The notes under the pieces: generated by a model
What the model was told of the DNA's origin: nothing
Databases searched by the model: none
What the model saw: the letters and a program-made list of their open reading frames with translations, nothing else
Translations under genes and position numbers: made by a program
DNA from: Meinhardsimonia xiamenensis
GTDB taxonomy: Bacteria > Pseudomonadota > Alphaproteobacteria > Rhodobacterales > Rhodobacteraceae
NCBI RefSeq assembly: GCF_900102905.1
Contig: NZ_FNFV01000004.1
Span: 62,001 to 126,000, forward strand
Length of the DNA: 64,000 nucleotides
Direction: 5' to 3'
In this document: positions 47,961 to 57,133 of the stretch, piece after piece
How positions within the stretch are numbered: position 1 is the first letter of the stretch
Layout of the letters: every line of letters begins with the position of its first letter

Positions 47961-48953
47961 CTAGGCCAGCGTGCGCGCGGCGATCCGGGCGATGCCGCGG
48001 CATTCGGGAACCGGCGTGAGAACCGTGCCGTCGCGGAAGAAGCTCGAGAGGTTGTCGCAGGTGAGATCACCCATCGCCTGTCGCGTCTCCACCGTCGCCG
48101 AGCCGATGTGCGGCGTGAGCACGACGTTCTCCATGGCCTTCAGCGCATCGGGGATGTGCGGCTCCTTCTCGAACACGTCGAGACCCGCGCCTCCGAGAGC
48201 CCCGCGCTGGAGGGCGTCGATCAGCGCCGCCTCGTCCACCACCGAGCCGCGCGAGACATTCACGAGGATTCCCTCAGGCCCCAGCGCCTCGATGACATCG
48301 GCATTGACAAGATGCCGCGTCTCCGCCCCGCCAGGGGTGATCACGAACAGCACCTCGGTCCCGCGTGCAAGCTCGACCGGCGTGGCGGCGTAGCTCCAGG
48401 GCACATCCTTGGGTGCGCGGCTGTGGTAGCTCACCCTGGCGTCGAATGCCTCCGCCCGGCGTGCGATCGTCTCTCCGATCCGGCCGAGACCCAGGATGCC
48501 CACCCGCCGGCCCTGCACCGAGTGGGTGAGCGCAGGCGCGCCCTCTCGCTCCCAGCGGCCCGAACGCGCCCAGTTGTCCATCACCACCAGGCGCCGGGCC
48601 ACCGCGAGCCAGAGCATGATGGCGGTATTGGCAACCTCGTCATTGAGCACGTCAGGGGTGTGGGTCACGACAATGCCCCGCGCTGCGGCCGCCTTTGCGT
48701 CGATGGCGTCGTAGCCGACGCCGAAGCTTGAGATGATGCGCAGGTTCGGCAGCGCCGCCATCAGCTCCGGGGGGACTCCCCAGTGCCCGTCGGTCGCCAC
48801 GGCTTCGATCTCGGGGGCATGGGCGGCGATGAAGGCGTCACGGTCAGGCTGTCTGAACAGCTCATGCACGGTGAACTCCGCCTTGAACCGCTCCATCATC
48901 CGCTCGGTGACGTTGCCGATCACCAGAAGCCCGGGCTTCCTCTCGCCTGCCAT
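47961..48953 (-). CDS. D-isomer-specific 2-hydroxyacid dehydrogenase
   Basis: This is a 330-residue NAD(P)-dependent dehydrogenase. The nucleotide-binding motif is GRRVGILGLGRIGETIARRA. The catalytic residues are Arg235 (VNVSRGSVVDE), Glu264 (LDVFEKEPHIP) and His282 (VVLTPHIGSATVETR). The best-matching group is glyoxylate/hydroxypyruvate reductase-like enzymes. ATG 48953 is used; residues further upstream overlap the divergent SDR gene. In this neighbourhood it may reduce a 2-keto sugar acid or hydroxypyruvate. Confidence 0.88.
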   Translation of the reverse strand: MAGERKPGLLVIGNVTERMMERFKAEFTVHELFRQPDRDAFIAAHAPEIEAVATDGHWGVPPELMAALPNLRIISSFGVGYDAIDAKAAAARGIVVTHTPDVLNDEVANTAIMLWLAVARRLVVMDNWARSGRWEREGAPALTHSVQGRRVGILGLGRIGETIARRAEAFDARVSYHSRAPKDVPWSYAATPVELARGTEVLFVITPGGAETRHLVNADVIEALGPEGILVNVSRGSVVDEAALIDALQRGALGGAGLDVFEKEPHIPDALKAMENVVLTPHIGSATVETRQAMGDLTCDNLSSFFRDGTVLTPVPECRGIARIAARTLA

Positions 48954-49056
48954 GCGCGTTTCTCCCTCCCGTCTGCCTGTTCCATGCCCTAGCCGAAGCG
49001 TGGGTGGAATCCTAGTGTGGGAAGAGGGGTTTGTGACGGAGGCAAGGGAGGAGCCG

Positions 49057-49818
49057 ATGAGCAGGCTTTTCGATCTGACGGGCCGGCGCGCGCTGGTGAC
49101 GGGGGCGAGCTCGGGGCTGGGGCTGGCCATTGCGCGCGGACTGGCCGAGCATGGGGCACATGTGGTGCTGAATGCGCGCAACGCCGAGCGTCTCGCGGCC
49201 GCCACCGAGTCGCTGAGGGCGGACCGGCTGTCGGCAAGCGCCGCGGCCTTCGACGTCACCAATCCGGCGGAGGTGGCCGAGGCGGTGGCCGATATCGAAT
49301 CTCGCGGCGCCATCGACATTCTGATCAACAACGCCGGTATCCAGCACCGTGCCCCGCTGGAGGAGTTTCCGGAGGAAAAGTGGCAGGAGCTCTTCGATAC
49401 GAACGTACGCGGCGTCTTTCTGGTGGCGCGGGAAGTGGCGCGCGCGATGATCCGTCGTGGACGGGGCAAGATCGTGAACATTGCCTCGGTGATGTCTGAG
49501 CTCGCCCGCCCGGGGGTGGCGCCCTACACCGCGACGAAGGGCGCCATCCGCAATCTCACCCGGGGAATGGCCGCGGACTGGGCGCGGCATGGGCTGCAGG
49601 TCAACGCCATCGCGCCGGGCTATTTCCGCACCCCGCTGAATGCCGCTCTGATCGAGGACGAGGCGTTTTGCGCCTGGCTCGAGTCGCGTACCCCTGCCGG
49701 CCGCTGGGGCGAACCGCACGAGCTTGTGGGCGCGGCGGTGTTCCTTTCGAGCGATGCCTCTTCCTTTGTCAACGGTCAGGTGATCTATGTCGACGGCGGC
49801 ATTACCGCCACCGTCTGA
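49057..49818 (+). CDS. SDR-family oxidoreductase, gluconate 5-dehydrogenase-like
   Basis: This 253-residue short-chain dehydrogenase has the cofactor motif ALVTGASSGLGLAIARGLAE, the NAG motif (DILINNAGIQHRAPLEEF), catalytic Ser and YxxxK (IASVMSELARPGVAPYTATK) and the end SSFVNGQVIYVDGGITATV. The IQHRAPLEEFPEEKW and VNAIAPGYFRTPLN stretches are typical of gluconate 5-dehydrogenases. ATG 49057 follows GGGAGG. It lies 17 bases before a beta-hydroxyacid dehydrogenase gene, forming a two-gene unit. Confidence 0.82.
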   Translation: MSRLFDLTGRRALVTGASSGLGLAIARGLAEHGAHVVLNARNAERLAAATESLRADRLSASAAAFDVTNPAEVAEAVADIESRGAIDILINNAGIQHRAPLEEFPEEKWQELFDTNVRGVFLVAREVARAMIRRGRGKIVNIASVMSELARPGVAPYTATKGAIRNLTRGMAADWARHGLQVNAIAPGYFRTPLNAALIEDEAFCAWLESRTPAGRWGEPHELVGAAVFLSSDASSFVNGQVIYVDGGITATV

Positions 49819-49835
49819 GGGGGAGAGCGAAGCAC

Positions 49836-50723
49836 ATGACCGACAATCCGACCATTGCCTTTCTCGGCACCGGACTGATGGGCATGCCCATGGCGCGCAA
49901 TCTGCTGGCCGCTGGCTTTCCCGTGAGGGCGTGGAACCGTACTGCGGCGAAGGCCGCGCCACTGGCCGCCGATGGTGCGACGGTCTGCGCAACCCCCGCG
50001 GAGGCGGTGCAAGGGGCGGATGTGATCATCTCGATGCTTGCGGACGGGAGCGCCACTGCATCGGTGCAGGCCGACCCGGCGCTGCGGGCGGCGCTGAAAC
50101 GCGGCGCGATCTGGATCGAGATGGCCTCGGTGAAGCCCGAGGAGGCGCGCAATCAGGCCACCGATCTCGCCACGCTGGGGGTGGCCCATCTCGACGCGCC
50201 GGTTTCGGGTGGCACGAAGGGGGCGGAAGCGGGAACCCTGGCCATCATGGTTGGCGGGCGCGCCGAAGACTTCGAGCGCGTCCGGGCGGTGCTGGAGGCG
50301 ATGGGCAATCCGGTTCTTGTCGGCCCCTCCGGGGCAGGGGAGCTGGCCAAGCTCGCCAACCAGGCAATCGTCGGAATCACCATCGGCGCGGTCGCCGAGG
50401 CGATGTTGCTGCTCGAGCGGGGCGGTGCCGATCCTGCTGCGGTGCGGCAGGCGCTCAAGGGAGGCTTCGCCGATTCAATCATACTGCAGCAGCACGGCGC
50501 GCGGATGACCGACCGCGACTTCGCGCCGGGCGGGCCGGCGCACCTGCAGCTCAAGGATCTCGACAACGTGCTCGCGGAAGCCGCGGCCGTTGGCGCAACT
50601 CTTCCGCTCACAAGGGAAATGCGTGACCGGTTCGACCGTCTCGTAAACCGGCTTGGCGGGCGTGAGATGGACCATTCGGCACTGTTTCTGGAGCTTCTCG
50701 AGCGCCAGGCCGAGGCCGGCTGA
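49836..50723 (+). CDS. beta-hydroxyacid dehydrogenase (tartronate semialdehyde reductase-like)
   Basis: This is a 295-residue protein of the 3-hydroxyisobutyrate dehydrogenase family. It has the N-terminal NAD(P) motif IAFLGTGLMGMPMARNLLAA, the substrate-binding DAPVSGGTKGAEAGTLAIMV, and the catalytic Lys region LAKLANQAIVGITIGAVAEA. GarR/GlxR enzymes reduce tartronate semialdehyde to glycerate in aldarate and glycolate breakdown, which suits the neighbouring genes. The ribosome-binding site is GGGGGAGAG. Confidence 0.82.
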   Translation: MTDNPTIAFLGTGLMGMPMARNLLAAGFPVRAWNRTAAKAAPLAADGATVCATPAEAVQGADVIISMLADGSATASVQADPALRAALKRGAIWIEMASVKPEEARNQATDLATLGVAHLDAPVSGGTKGAEAGTLAIMVGGRAEDFERVRAVLEAMGNPVLVGPSGAGELAKLANQAIVGITIGAVAEAMLLLERGGADPAAVRQALKGGFADSIILQQHGARMTDRDFAPGGPAHLQLKDLDNVLAEAAAVGATLPLTREMRDRFDRLVNRLGGREMDHSALFLELLERQAEAG

Positions 50724-50849
50724 AGCGCTCAGATCAGCCGTTGCCATCGCGCCCCGCAGCGCAATGCGCGTCCGGGCAATGCTGCGCGTGCGAAGGTCTG
50801 CGCCTCTGACATGCTACGATATGTGTGGTATATCAAGTTGTTGTTGCAT

Positions 50850-50860
50850 TGGTCGGACCA
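50850..50860. promoter_or_regulatory. GntR/FCD-type operator upstream of the TRAP transporter
   Basis: TGGTCGGACCA is a perfect 5+1+5 palindrome matching the TGGTnnnACCA core bound by FadR/LldR/UxuR-type regulators. It lies 81 bases before the TRAP binding-protein start, in the only AT-rich stretch of the region. A GntR-FCD regulator appears to be encoded at the right edge of the window (63910), and another at 4289. Confidence 0.6.
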
Positions 50861-50940
50861 TACGTTAGGCTGCCCTTGGTGGACGCGCGCGGTGTCGCGC
50901 CGTGCGGTCCCGCAACTCGACCATCTGGGAGGAGGACATC

Positions 50941-51954
50941 ATGACCCTTTTGAGATCCGCTGCGACGGCCGTCGGCCTTGCCGCTCTCTTCGCCGCCGGT
51001 GCGGCCAGCGCCGAGACGGTGATTCGCCTGCAGACGCACTATTCGCCGGAGCACCCCTCGGGCCAGCTCGTGGCCAAATATGTCGACAACGTCGAGACGA
51101 TGTCGAACGGCGAGATCAAGTTCGAGGTGTTCTATTCCTCGTCGGTGGTGAAATCCCCCGAGACCTTTGACGCCGCGGCCACCGGCATTCTCGACTGCGA
51201 CATGACCGGCGGCGGCTATCAGGTCGGCAAGAACCCCGCCTTCCAGTTCGTGGGCGACATCATGGGGGGTTATGCCACGCCCTACCAGCAGCTCAGCTGG
51301 CTCTACTACGGCGGCGGCTGGGACGCGGCCCAGGAACTGTACAACAAGTACAACATGCAGCTGATCGGCTGGTGGGTGTACGGGCAGGAGTCGCTTTCCT
51401 CCTCGAAGCCCCTGCCGGGCATCGAGGCGCTGAAGGACTGGAAGTTCCGCTCGCCGCCGGGGATGGAGACGCGCATTTTCGAGAAGCTGGGCGCCAAGCC
51501 CATCGTGATGGACTTCACCGAGATCTTCACCGCGCTCGAGACCGGCATCATCGACGGGGCGGATGCCTCGGGGCTCGCCAACAACGTCGGCCTTGGCCTC
51601 TATGACCTCGTGAAGCACGCCACCTTCCCCGGCTTCCACTCGATGCCGTCCGACCACCTCGCCTGCCGCAAGGATCTGTGGGATTCGCTCGACCCGCATC
51701 TGCAGCGCATCATGCTGGTGGCCATGGAGTCGCTGGCGCTGCACACCGCCATCTCCACCGAGGTGAAGAACAACGAAGCCGCGGTGATGCTGCGCGAGAA
51801 GGGCGTGACGCTGTGGAGCTGGTCCGAGGAGGACCTGAAGAAGTTCCGCACCGTGGCGCAGGAGACCTGGGACGAGTTCGCCACCACGCCCGAGGCGAAG
51901 GCGCTCGTGGCCAGCCACCGCGCCTGGATGAAGAAGCTCGGACTCGTCGACTGA
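50941..51954 (+). CDS. dctP: TRAP transporter substrate-binding protein
   Basis: This 337-residue periplasmic DctP-family protein has a signal peptide cleaved after AAGAASA (residue 24). The mature part opens ETVIRLQTHYSPEHPSGQLV and includes LKDWKFRSPPGMETRIFEKL, with the anion-binding Arg region, and GIIDGADASGLANNVGLGLY. This subgroup is typical of TRAP systems for 2-keto or sugar acids. ATG 50941 follows GGGAGGAGG. It is followed by the membrane subunits. Confidence 0.9.
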   Translation: MTLLRSAATAVGLAALFAAGAASAETVIRLQTHYSPEHPSGQLVAKYVDNVETMSNGEIKFEVFYSSSVVKSPETFDAAATGILDCDMTGGGYQVGKNPAFQFVGDIMGGYATPYQQLSWLYYGGGWDAAQELYNKYNMQLIGWWVYGQESLSSSKPLPGIEALKDWKFRSPPGMETRIFEKLGAKPIVMDFTEIFTALETGIIDGADASGLANNVGLGLYDLVKHATFPGFHSMPSDHLACRKDLWDSLDPHLQRIMLVAMESLALHTAISTEVKNNEAAVMLREKGVTLWSWSEEDLKKFRTVAQETWDEFATTPEAKALVASHRAWMKKLGLVD

Positions 51955-52068
51955 TCCGACATCCGGCCTGCAGGCCAAAGGCAACCGGCAGGCCTCCCGC
52001 AAGCGGGGGGCCTGCTTTCCGAAAGGCTGGAAGGCGGCCTTGGCCGCCTGTCGATACGGAGTGGAGAA

Positions 52069-52893
52069 GTGACATCCGAGGCGGCTTCCAAGGGCGTCTT
52101 GCCCGAGACCAGCAACGGCCAGTTGCGCGAATGGTTGCCCGCGGTGGGGGTGGTGGCGCTGGCGGCATGGGTGATCTGGAACATGCCCTCCTACATGCTG
52201 GTGACCATCGGCGGCAACGCCAACATGCAGGAGACCTACCGCACCGCGACATGGCTCGATTGGGTGATCCTGGCGCTGCTGCCGGTCGTCTTCATCCATG
52301 GCGTGCTGACCGTGCAGCGCAGCCACCTGGAATATGCCGAGTGGGGCGTCTTCGACCGCGTTTCCGTCTTCATCGGGCGGGTGACGATGCTGCTCGTCGT
52401 GCTCATGGTCTCGGTGATGATATTCGAGGTCGTGCTGCGCTACGTCTTCGAACGCCCAACCCTCTGGGCCAACGAGCTGACGCTGTGGATCGCCGGGTTC
52501 CTGTTTCTGTTTGCTGGCCTCTACGCGATGCAGCAGCGCAGCCACATCGCCATCTATCTCGGCTATGACTTGATGCCGCGCTGGGCGCAGCGCCTGGCGA
52601 ATGTCCTGACAGTCATTTTCATCCTGCTCTTCAATGCCGCGCTGATCTGGGGGGGCTGGGGGGAGGCCAAGGCGCAGTTCCTCCGCTGGGAGACTTTCGG
52701 CACCGCGTTCGACCCGCCGATTCCGGCAACGCTTTCGCCGATGATCCTGATCGTGGTCACGCTGGTGTCGATTCAGGCGGTGTCCAATCTCATTCGTGAC
52801 TGGAACCGGGAGCCGGAACATCACTCGGCGGTTGACGAGGTCGACCCCGAAGAGATCGCCGCGATCAAACGCGCGCTGGGGAGAGACGACTGA
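52069..52893 (+). CDS. dctQ: TRAP transporter small membrane subunit
   Basis: This 274-residue DctQ-type subunit is longer than usual because of an N-terminal extension carrying extra hydrophobic segments (LPAVGVVALAAWVIWNM, VILALLPVVFIHGVLTVQ). The DctQ core follows with WANELTLWIAGFLFLFAGLY and ALIWGGWGEAKAQFLRWETF. It starts with GTG 52069 behind GGAG, and its stop overlaps the large subunit start (TGATG). It would couple the binding protein to the DctM channel. Confidence 0.87.
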   Translation: MTSEAASKGVLPETSNGQLREWLPAVGVVALAAWVIWNMPSYMLVTIGGNANMQETYRTATWLDWVILALLPVVFIHGVLTVQRSHLEYAEWGVFDRVSVFIGRVTMLLVVLMVSVMIFEVVLRYVFERPTLWANELTLWIAGFLFLFAGLYAMQQRSHIAIYLGYDLMPRWAQRLANVLTVIFILLFNAALIWGGWGEAKAQFLRWETFGTAFDPPIPATLSPMILIVVTLVSIQAVSNLIRDWNREPEHHSAVDEVDPEEIAAIKRALGRDD

Positions 52894-54665
52894 TGCTCGA
52901 TATCGGCACCATTTCGCTGATCCTGCTTTTCGGCATGCTGTTCCTGCTGGCCATCGGCATGCCGCTGGGTTTTGCCTCCGCCTTCCTCGCCGTCGCCGTG
53001 CTGGTGATGCGCTTCGGGCCCGACCTTCTGTTCCGTCAGTTCGGCTCGGGACCGCTCGCGATCCTCTCTAAGCGCATCTACGACCTGATGACGGATTACG
53101 TGCTCATATCGGTGCCGCTGTTCATATTCATGGCGGCGCTGCTGGAGCGCTCGGGCATCGCCAAGGAGATGTACAACTCGCTCAACGTCTGGCTGAGCCG
53201 GACACGGGGCGGCATTGCTATCGTCACCTCGATCATGGCCGTCATCATGGCGGCGATGTCGGGGATCATCGGCGGCGAGGTGGTGCTTCTGGGGCTGATC
53301 GCGCTGCCGCAGATGCTGCGCCTTGGCTACAATCAGAACCTTGCCATCGGCACGATCTGCGCCTCGGGCAGTCTCGGCACGATGATCCCGCCCTCGATCG
53401 TGCTGATCATCTACGGCCTGATCACCGAAACCTCGATCAAGGCGCTCTTCACCGCGGCCTTCCTGCCGGGCTTCATGCTCGCTTCCTTCATCATCATCTA
53501 CATCATCATCCGCACCCAGCTCGATCCTGCGCAGGCGCCGCTGCCCGAGCCCGGTCCCGACGATCCGCCGAGCGGCGAAAAGACGGTGCTGTTCCTCACC
53601 TTCCTGTCGATCATCACGGCCGGCGTTTCGGCGCTCGGATTTGTGCGGGCGGTCTTCTTCACCGTCACCGGCCAGAACGTGGCGATCGAAAACGTCGATC
53701 CGATCATCTTCGGCACGCCCGACTACATCTGGAAGACGGCCCTGATTTTCATCGTGTCGCTGGCGTTGATCTTCTTCGTCTTCGGCACGCAGCGTGCCAT
53801 CCGTGCATGGCAGATGGGCAAGGGGCTCGTCGCGCCGCTGGTCATCATCGGGGTGGTGCTGGGCTCGATCTACATGGGCATCACCGGCATCACCGAGGCC
53901 GCCGGCATGGGGGCGGTGGCGGTGTTCTTCATCACCGCGATCCTGCACAAGTCCTGGCCCGAATGGCGTCAGCGCCTGTGTGAGACATGGGTCTGGCTCC
54001 TGGCCGGCCTTGCAGGCGCCGTCGTGCTTGCATGGGCGCTGAGCCTGACCGGCAGGATCGGCTTTCAGGAGGCGCTGGTGGTGCTTGTCGGCATCGGCAT
54101 CGTGAGCCTCGTCATGCGCCTCGAGGACATGCCGGTGATCGTGTGGGAAAGCCTGATGCGCACCCTGAAATCCACCGGCACCATCATCTGGGTGACGATC
54201 GGGGCGACCGCGCTGGCCGGCGCCTACACCATTGCCGGCGGGCCGACCTATGTGGCCAACCTCATCGTCGGCGCCGACATGCCGACCATGGGCATCATCC
54301 TTGTGATGATGGTGATCTTCCTGTTCATGGGCGCCTTCATGGATTGGGTGGGCATCGTGCTGCTCATCATCCCGGTCTTCCTGCCGATCGTGCTGCGCCT
54401 GCCGGTCGAGGAAATCGGCGTCTTCGGTCAGCTCGACCCGCGGCATGTGGCGATCTGGTTCGGGGTGGTGTTCTGCATGAACATGCAGGTCAGCTTCCTG
54501 TCACCGCCCTTCGGGCCGGCGGCCTTCTACCTCAAATCGGTGGCACCGCCGCACATCTCGCTCACCGACATCTTCAGGGGCTTCCTGCCCTTCATCGTGA
54601 TCCAGATCCTCGCGCTGTCGGTGTTGCTGATCTGGCCGCCGATCGTGTCGCTGCTGCTGCCGTGA
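52893..54665 (+). CDS. dctM: TRAP transporter large membrane subunit, long form
   Basis: At 590 residues this is about 150 longer than a standard DctM. The N-terminal half has the usual helices (AMSGIIGGEVVLLGLIALPQ, ASGSLGTMIPPSIVLIIYGL). The extra part (about 200-390) holds a Pro/Asp-rich loop (LPEPGPDDPPSGEK), more helices and GITGITEAAGMGAVAVFFIT, the duplicated signature that resumes the DctM core. The C-terminal half includes WVGIVLLIIPVFLPIVLRLP. It is a Na+-coupled carrier. This long subtype goes with long DctQ proteins. Confidence 0.88.
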   Translation: MLDIGTISLILLFGMLFLLAIGMPLGFASAFLAVAVLVMRFGPDLLFRQFGSGPLAILSKRIYDLMTDYVLISVPLFIFMAALLERSGIAKEMYNSLNVWLSRTRGGIAIVTSIMAVIMAAMSGIIGGEVVLLGLIALPQMLRLGYNQNLAIGTICASGSLGTMIPPSIVLIIYGLITETSIKALFTAAFLPGFMLASFIIIYIIIRTQLDPAQAPLPEPGPDDPPSGEKTVLFLTFLSIITAGVSALGFVRAVFFTVTGQNVAIENVDPIIFGTPDYIWKTALIFIVSLALIFFVFGTQRAIRAWQMGKGLVAPLVIIGVVLGSIYMGITGITEAAGMGAVAVFFITAILHKSWPEWRQRLCETWVWLLAGLAGAVVLAWALSLTGRIGFQEALVVLVGIGIVSLVMRLEDMPVIVWESLMRTLKSTGTIIWVTIGATALAGAYTIAGGPTYVANLIVGADMPTMGIILVMMVIFLFMGAFMDWVGIVLLIIPVFLPIVLRLPVEEIGVFGQLDPRHVAIWFGVVFCMNMQVSFLSPPFGPAAFYLKSVAPPHISLTDIFRGFLPFIVIQILALSVLLIWPPIVSLLLP

Positions 54666-55537
54666 GCGTGGTGGCGCCGATGACCGGGGCCAAAACCGTG
54701 CGCACCGGCCTGATCGGTGCGCACATCGGCGCCTCGCGCTTTGCTGCGGCACTCGAGCTTCTGGCCCGGGACAACGGGCTGGAGCTCGAGTTCCGCAGCA
54801 TCGACACCGCCGGACAGGAGAACTTCGACCTCTGTGCAACGCTCGCCGCCCTGGCCGCCGAGGGGCGGACGGGCACCGCAGTGACCCACCCCCACAAGCG
54901 GGCCGCGGCCGGCTGCGCGGGGATGCGGCTCGCCCCGGAGGTCGCCCGCGTGGGGGCGATCAATACCGTTCTGTTCAGTCCTGACGGGGCGATCGGCGAC
55001 AACACGGACTACCTTGGCTTCCTCGGCGCATGGCGGGCGCAAATGGCTGACCGCAGCCCAGGCCGCGTCGCAATGGCCGGGGCGGGAGGCGTGGCGGCGG
55101 CGGTCGGCCATGCGCTCAAGCGGCTCGGCGCCGAGGAGATCGCCATCTGGGATCTCTCCGCCGATGCCGCGGAGTCGCTCGCGCGGGCCATTGGCGCGCC
55201 GGCGCGCGCGGTCGCTCTCGCGCAGGCCGGGCAGGCGGTCGCCGCTGCGCAGGGGCTTGTGAACTGCACACCGCTCGGCATGCATCATCATCCGGGCGAC
55301 GCCTTTGCCGGAATGAGCCTTTCGGGGGCTGAATGGGCCTTTGACGCCGTCTACACGCCCACCGACACCGTCTTTCTGCAGCGCGCTGCCGCGGCGGGGC
55401 TGCGCACGATCACCGGCTTCGAGCTGTTCCGGCACATGGCGATTGCCTCGTTCGAGCGCTTCTCGGGCATCCGTGTCGAGGAGCAGGCCGCGCTTGAACG
55501 GCTCGCAGAACTCAGGCCGGCGGAGGCGGCGCCATGA
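54662..55537 (+). CDS. shikimate dehydrogenase-like protein
   Basis: This 291-residue AroE-family protein shows TGTAVTHPHKRAAAGC in place of the usual VTxPxK, AIGDNTDYLGFLGAW, the NADP-binding VAMAGAGGVAAAVGHALKRL and GLVNCTPLGMHH. The N-terminal shikimate-binding SxS motif is replaced by GAHIGASRFAAALE, so it is probably a paralogue acting on another polyol or cyclic acid, not the biosynthetic AroE. GTG 54662 overlaps the DctM stop as GTGA, tying it to the transporter and suggesting it acts on the imported compound. Confidence 0.78.
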   Translation: MSVVAPMTGAKTVRTGLIGAHIGASRFAAALELLARDNGLELEFRSIDTAGQENFDLCATLAALAAEGRTGTAVTHPHKRAAAGCAGMRLAPEVARVGAINTVLFSPDGAIGDNTDYLGFLGAWRAQMADRSPGRVAMAGAGGVAAAVGHALKRLGAEEIAIWDLSADAAESLARAIGAPARAVALAQAGQAVAAAQGLVNCTPLGMHHHPGDAFAGMSLSGAEWAFDAVYTPTDTVFLQRAAAAGLRTITGFELFRHMAIASFERFSGIRVEEQAALERLAELRPAEAAP

Positions 55538-55568
55538 GCCAACCGGCCGCACAGCGCCGGCTCTTGGG

Positions 55569-56519
55569 ATGACGGAGCGCGAGACGAGAAGGATGGAGGC
55601 ACCGTCCAACGCACCACCCAGGGTCGCCTGTATCGGCGAGGCGATGGTCGAACTCGCCCTCGACGACGTTGCGCCTGACGTCGCGCGGGTGGGCTTCGCG
55701 GGCGACACCCTCAATACCGCCGTCTACCTCAAGCGCGCCCTGCCCGAGGCGCATGTCGCCTACGTCACCCGGCTCGGAACGGACCGTTTCTCGGAGCGCA
55801 TGATCTCCTTCATGCAGGCCGAGGGCCTCGCGACCGATCTCGTCGGACGCAGCCATGAGCGCGTTCCCGGCCTTTATGCGATCACCACCGACAGGGCCGG
55901 CGAGCGCTCCTTCACCTACTGGCGGGACCGTTCGGCGGCTCGTCAGCTTTTCGAGGTCGAACCGCCGGCCCTCGAGGATCTGGCCGGATTCGATCTTGTC
56001 TTCCTGTCGGCCATCAGCCTCGCCATCATGTCGGCGGAAGCGCGCGCGGCGTTGCTCGAATGGCTGCCGGCATATCGTGCCGGCGGCGGGCGCTTGGCTT
56101 TCGATTCCAACTGGCGCCCGGCGCTCTGGCCCGATCGCCCCACCGCGAGGGCCATCATCGAGGCCGCCTGGCGGCAGACCGACATCGCCCTGCCAAGCCT
56201 CGATGATGAGCTGGCGATCTTCGGTGAACGGCAGGAGGGCGAGGTGCTCGCCCGGCTTCGGGAATTCGGCGTGCGTTCGGGAGCGCTCAAGCGCGGTGCC
56301 GCGGGGCCGCTGGCGCTTGACGGAACGCCGGCCGGCCCCTTTGCACCTGCAACGCGCGTGATCGACAGCACCGCCGCCGGCGACAGCTTCAACGCCGCCT
56401 ACCTGGCGGCCAGGCTTCGGGGGCTTTCCGAAGCGGAGTGTCTTGCCGCGGGTCACGCGCTTGCAGCTCGGGTGGTGGGCGCGCGCGGCGCCATATTGCC
56501 GCGCGAGGAAACGGGCTGA
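55569..56519 (+). CDS. kdgK: PfkB-family sugar kinase, probable 2-keto-3-deoxygluconate kinase
   Basis: This is a 316-residue kinase: VACIGEAMVELALDDVAPDV, FAGDTLNTAVYLKRALPEAH (the KdgK-type variant of signature 1), RERSFTYWRDRSAARQLF-like stretch at about 117-134, LAFDSNWRPALWP, and VIDSTAAGDSFNAAYLAARL with the catalytic Asp. YWRD and NWRP are typical of KDG kinases. The product KDPG would enter Entner-Doudoroff metabolism, which suits a uronate/aldarate region. ATG 55569 has a weak site; ATG 55593 is possible. Confidence 0.8.
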   Translation: MTERETRRMEAPSNAPPRVACIGEAMVELALDDVAPDVARVGFAGDTLNTAVYLKRALPEAHVAYVTRLGTDRFSERMISFMQAEGLATDLVGRSHERVPGLYAITTDRAGERSFTYWRDRSAARQLFEVEPPALEDLAGFDLVFLSAISLAIMSAEARAALLEWLPAYRAGGGRLAFDSNWRPALWPDRPTARAIIEAAWRQTDIALPSLDDELAIFGERQEGEVLARLREFGVRSGALKRGAAGPLALDGTPAGPFAPATRVIDSTAAGDSFNAAYLAARLRGLSEAECLAAGHALAARVVGARGAILPREETG

Positions 56520-56526
56520 GCGCGGC

Positions 56527-57126
56527 ATGCTGACCTTTGCCGCCGCGGTGTTCTTTCTCATCATCACCCCCGGTCCGGGCGTTCTTTCAACGGCCGGTGT
56601 GGGGGCCGGTTTCGGCGGCCGCGCCGGGCTGCGCTACGTGGCGGGGCTCTGCATCGGCACCAATCTCGTCGCGCTCGCCGTGGTCACGGGGCTTGCCGCG
56701 GTGATCCTCGCCGACCCGCGCATTCGCTGGGCACTCTTTGCCGCCTCGACCGCCTATCTTCTCTATCTCGCCTTTTGCATTGCCACGGCCGGCGCGCGGC
56801 TCGCCTTCATCCGCCACGCCCGCGCGCCGGGGCTCGTGAACGGGGTGATCCTGCAATTCATCAACCCCAAGGCATATGCAGTGAACACCGCGCTGTTCAC
56901 CGGCTTTCCCTTCCTTGGCACCTCGTATCTGGGCGAGGTTCTGGCCAAGTTCGCGATCGTCAATGCGATCTGGCTGCCCATCCACCTTCTCTGGCTCTGG
57001 GCTGGCATCCGCCTCCATGAGCTTGATCTCAGCCCCGCCGCACACAGGGCGATCAACATCGGCATGAGCCTTGCCATGCTGGCGGTGGTGGCGCTTGCGG
57101 CGGGGGATTTTTTCGCGCGGTTCTGA
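56527..57126 (+). CDS. LysE-family exporter
   Basis: This 199-residue membrane protein has about six helices. It begins MLTFAAAVFFLIITPGPGVL, with the conserved TPGP motif of LysE/RhtB exporters, then GFGGRAGLRYVAGLCIGTNL and LVNGVILQFINPKAYAVNTA (QFxNPKA motif). It exports amino acids or similar small molecules; the substrate is unknown. It starts 7 bases after the kinase stop, so it may be co-transcribed. Confidence 0.85.
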   Translation: MLTFAAAVFFLIITPGPGVLSTAGVGAGFGGRAGLRYVAGLCIGTNLVALAVVTGLAAVILADPRIRWALFAASTAYLLYLAFCIATAGARLAFIRHARAPGLVNGVILQFINPKAYAVNTALFTGFPFLGTSYLGEVLAKFAIVNAIWLPIHLLWLWAGIRLHELDLSPAAHRAINIGMSLAMLAVVALAAGDFFARF

Positions 57127-57133
57127 GCGCCCC

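Noticed and set aside
52893-54665. DctM fused to another protein
   Set aside because: The extra length is made of additional membrane helices with a repeated DctM-like motif, which fits the known long TRAP large-subunit type, not a foreign domain.
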